From an uncultured Collinsella sp. (GTDB lineage: Bacteria; Actinomycetota; Coriobacteriia; Coriobacteriales; Coriobacteriaceae): a DNA stretch of 7,235 nt. The stretch covers positions 1 to 7,235 of the forward strand of contig CAAENB010000055.1 in NCBI GenBank assembly GCA_900757235.1, given 5' to 3'. The notes below the pieces were generated by a model that was not told the DNA's origin, made no database searches, and saw only the letters and a list, made by a program, of their open reading frames with translations. How positions within the stretch are numbered: position 1 is the first letter of the stretch; each line of letters starts with the position of its first letter. Position numbers and translations under genes: made by a program. Shown in pieces: positions 5,477 to 7,235 of the stretch.

Positions 5477-5482
5477 ATTCTA
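5477..5482 (-). promoter_or_regulatory. Possible -10 element for the membrane protein gene
   Basis: On the minus strand TAGAAT reads from 5482 to 5477, 45 bases before the ATG at 5431, and would give a leader of roughly 40 bases. The -35 match is poor. The fhs terminator just upstream implies that this gene needs its own promoter. Confidence 0.35.
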
Positions 5483-5542
5483 CCCGCGCAAAAGCCCGTG
5501 ACGGACAGAGCCCGTCCATATCTACAAGACAAGCGCGGCTAG

Positions 5543-5582
5543 AAAACAAAAGCCCCGCCGGGCTTTGTGGGCACGGCGGGGC
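5543..5582 (-). terminator. Intrinsic terminator downstream of fhs
   Basis: Read on the minus strand, GCCCCGCC (5582-5575) and GGCGGGGC (5559-5552) form a perfect 8-base GC stem with a 15-base loop. TTTTGTTTT follows, with its first T at 5551. It begins 25 bases after the fhs stop and is a textbook Rho-independent terminator. Confidence 0.92.
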
Positions 5583-5607
5583 GGGCAAGCAGCTATGGGC
5601 AACAGGC

Positions 5608-7235
5608 TTAGAACAGGCCGGTGATGTTGCCGTCGTTGTCGACGTCGATGTTCTCGGCCGCGGGAACCTTGGGCAGACCCGGCATAGTCAGGACGCTGCC
5701 GGTCAGCGCGACCACAAAGTGGGCACCGGCGGAAACCTTGAGCTCGCGCACGGTGATGCGGAAGCCCTCAGGAGCGCCCAGTGCCTTGGCATTGTCGCTA
5801 AAGCTGTACTGCGTCTTGGCCACGCATACCGGCAGGTTGCCAAAGCCGTTCTCGCGCAGCTCGGCGAGCTGACGCTTGGCAGCCGGCGTAAAGTCGACGC
5901 CATCGGCGCGGTAGACCTTGGTGGCAACAGCCTGCAGGGCGTCGGCCACATCGGCACCGTCCTCGTAGGCAAACTTGAGCTCACTCGGCTGTTCAACCAA
6001 GCGCATGACCTCATCGGCCAGCTCGAGTGCGCCCTCGCCGCCCTTGGCCCAGACCTCGGAAAGCTTAACGTTGACGCCGAGCTTCTGGCACTCGGACTCG
6101 ATGAGAGCAAGCTCGGCCTCGGTGTCCGTCGGGAAACGGTTGATGGCGACCACGCAGGGCAGACCATAAACGTTCTGGATGTTGTCGACATGACGCAGCA
6201 GGTTGGGCATGCCAGCCTTGAGTGCCTCGAGGTTCTCCTCGTTGAGGTCGGCCTTGGCGACGCCACCGTTGTACTTCAGCGCACGAGCGGTCGCGACGAC
6301 CACGACGGCGCTGGGGCGAACGCCCGTCATGCGGCACTTAATGTCGAGGAACTTCTCGGCACCCAGATCGGCACCGAAGCCGGCCTCGGTAATGGCGACA
6401 TCGCCAAAGCGCATCGCCATACGCGTAGCCATGATGGAGTTGCAGCCGTGGGCAATGTTGGCGAAGGGACCGCCGTGGACAAACGCGGGCGTGCCCTCGA
6501 GCGTTTGCACCAGGTTGGGCTTGAGCGCGTCCTTAAGCAACGCGGCCATGGCACCCTGGGCCTTAAGGTCGCGGGCACGGACGGGCTCGCCGGCAAAGCT
6601 GTAGCCGACGACGATCTCACCCAAGCGTTCCTTGAGGTCGCTGATGCTCGTAGACAGGCACAGGATTGCCATGACCTCGGAGGCGACGGTGATATCGAAG
6701 CCGTCCTCGCGCGGCACGCCCTGGGCCTTACCGCCAATGCCGTCGATAACGTGGCGCAGCTGACGGTCGTTCATATCGACGACGCGCTTCCAAGTAATGC
6801 GCTTAACGTCAATACCGAGCTGATTGCCCTGCTGGATGTGGTTATCAAGCATGGCGGCCAGCAGGTTGTTGGCAGCACCAATAGCATGAAAGTCGCCGGT
6901 AAAGTGCAGGTTGATATCCTCCATGGGGATCACCTGAGCCCAGCCGCCACCGGCAGCACCGCCCTTAACGCCAAACACGGGACCGAGCGAAGGCTCGCGC
7001 AGGGCCACGGCGCTCTTGACGCCGCGGCGACGCAGGCCATCGGCCAGACCGATGGTCGTGGTGGTCTTGCCCTCGCCCGCAGGCGTTGGGTTGATAGCGG
7101 TCACGAGGACGAGCTTGGCCTGGTGATCAGTCGGCTCGTTGAGCAGTGAATAGTCGACCTTAGCCTTGTCGAAGCCGTACGGAATAAGGTGCTTAACGTC
7201 GACGCCGGCGTTCTTGGCCACCTCGGTAATAGGCA
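5608..7235 (-). CDS. fhs: Formate-tetrahydrofolate ligase, 5' end outside the window
   Basis: This cytoplasmic enzyme joins formate to tetrahydrofolate using ATP, giving 10-formyl-tetrahydrofolate for purine synthesis and one-carbon or acetogenic metabolism. Counting from the in-frame GTG at 7221, the P-loop-like TPAGEGKTT is at 46-54 and the family signature EPSLGPVFGVKGGAAGGG at 76-93. MEDINLHFTGDFHA follows at 100-113, and the protein ends in NITGLF, as is typical. The frame continues upstream of the GTG to the window edge and reads P-I-T-E-V before A-K-N-A-G-V, which matches the family's N-terminal helix. The GTG is therefore an internal Val codon and the true start lies just beyond 7235, with perhaps 10-20 residues missing. 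The roughly 541 visible residues agree with the usual length of about 555. No frameshift or missing motif is seen. A strong terminator follows the stop, so it is the last gene of its transcript. Confidence 0.97.
   Translation of the reverse strand, partial: PITEVAKNAGVDVKHLIPYGFDKAKVDYSLLNEPTDHQAKLVLVTAINPTPAGEGKTTTTIGLADGLRRRGVKSAVALREPSLGPVFGVKGGAAGGGWAQVIPMEDINLHFTGDFHAIGAANNLLAAMLDNHIQQGNQLGIDVKRITWKRVVDMNDRQLRHVIDGIGGKAQGVPREDGFDITVASEVMAILCLSTSISDLKERLGEIVVGYSFAGEPVRARDLKAQGAMAALLKDALKPNLVQTLEGTPAFVHGGPFANIAHGCNSIMATRMAMRFGDVAITEAGFGADLGAEKFLDIKCRMTGVRPSAVVVVATARALKYNGGVAKADLNEENLEALKAGMPNLLRHVDNIQNVYGLPCVVAINRFPTDTEAELALIESECQKLGVNVKLSEVWAKGGEGALELADEVMRLVEQPSELKFAYEDGADVADALQAVATKVYRADGVDFTPAAKRQLAELRENGFGNLPVCVAKTQYSFSDNAKALGAPEGFRITVRELKVSAGAHFVVALTGSVLTMPGLPKVPAAENIDVDNDGNITGLF

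Noticed and set aside
5299..7149. Open frame of 616 codons on the + strand opposite fhs and the membrane protein gene
   Set aside because: It is the complementary shadow of fhs, whose signatures are unmistakable. Long antisense frames are common in GC-rich genes, and this one has no recognisable motif and spans two real genes and a terminator.
7219..7221. GTG as the start of formate-tetrahydrofolate ligase
   Set aside because: The frame continues to the window edge with P-I-T-E-V, which matches the family N-terminus, so the GTG encodes an internal Val.

Overview
The window is GC-rich with dense coding, uses GGAGG-type ribosome binding sites, and carries a formate-tetrahydrofolate ligase gene. 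It also has an actinobacterial-style low-complexity membrane protein with a PASTA-like outer segment. Together these suggest a gut actinobacterium of the Coriobacteriia, perhaps Collinsella or a relative. That placement is inference from style and gene content, not from a marker gene.

Left part (1-1691), accessory in character. It opens with the last 39 codons of a gene whose tail resembles DUF1016/PDDEXK (YhcG-like) nucleases. A compact ADP-ribosylglycohydrolase with an intact metal site follows, then a 73-residue protein of unknown function; all three are on the + strand with gaps of 63 and 32 bases. The next 464 bases have no conventional gene. They do hold an overlooked candidate 30-codon ORF (1371-1463) with a good Shine-Dalgarno sequence and a hairpin plus T-run just after it, resembling a type I toxin or small membrane-peptide gene.

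Middle part (1692-4429). A double zinc-ribbon protein of unknown role (-) is divergent from a cation diffusion facilitator (+) that looks like the manganese-type branch. Their shared upstream region of about 220 bases contains a 7-5-7 inverted repeat and a 10-base palindrome, both possible operators.

Right part (4442-7235). On the minus strand, the formate-tetrahydrofolate ligase gene fhs (5' end outside the window) ends at a strong intrinsic terminator. Downstream lies a single-pass membrane protein with its own likely promoter. It has three T-[TR]-V-[MV] motifs at the N-terminus, a disordered proline/tyrosine-rich region, one membrane helix, a PASTA-like outer segment and four perfectly spaced 7-residue repeats. 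Its stop codon is 12 bases from the convergent transporter gene.

The middle and right genes look like core chromosome: one-carbon metabolism, metal homeostasis and cell envelope. The most novel material is the 30-codon ORF region and the ADP-ribosylglycohydrolase cluster.
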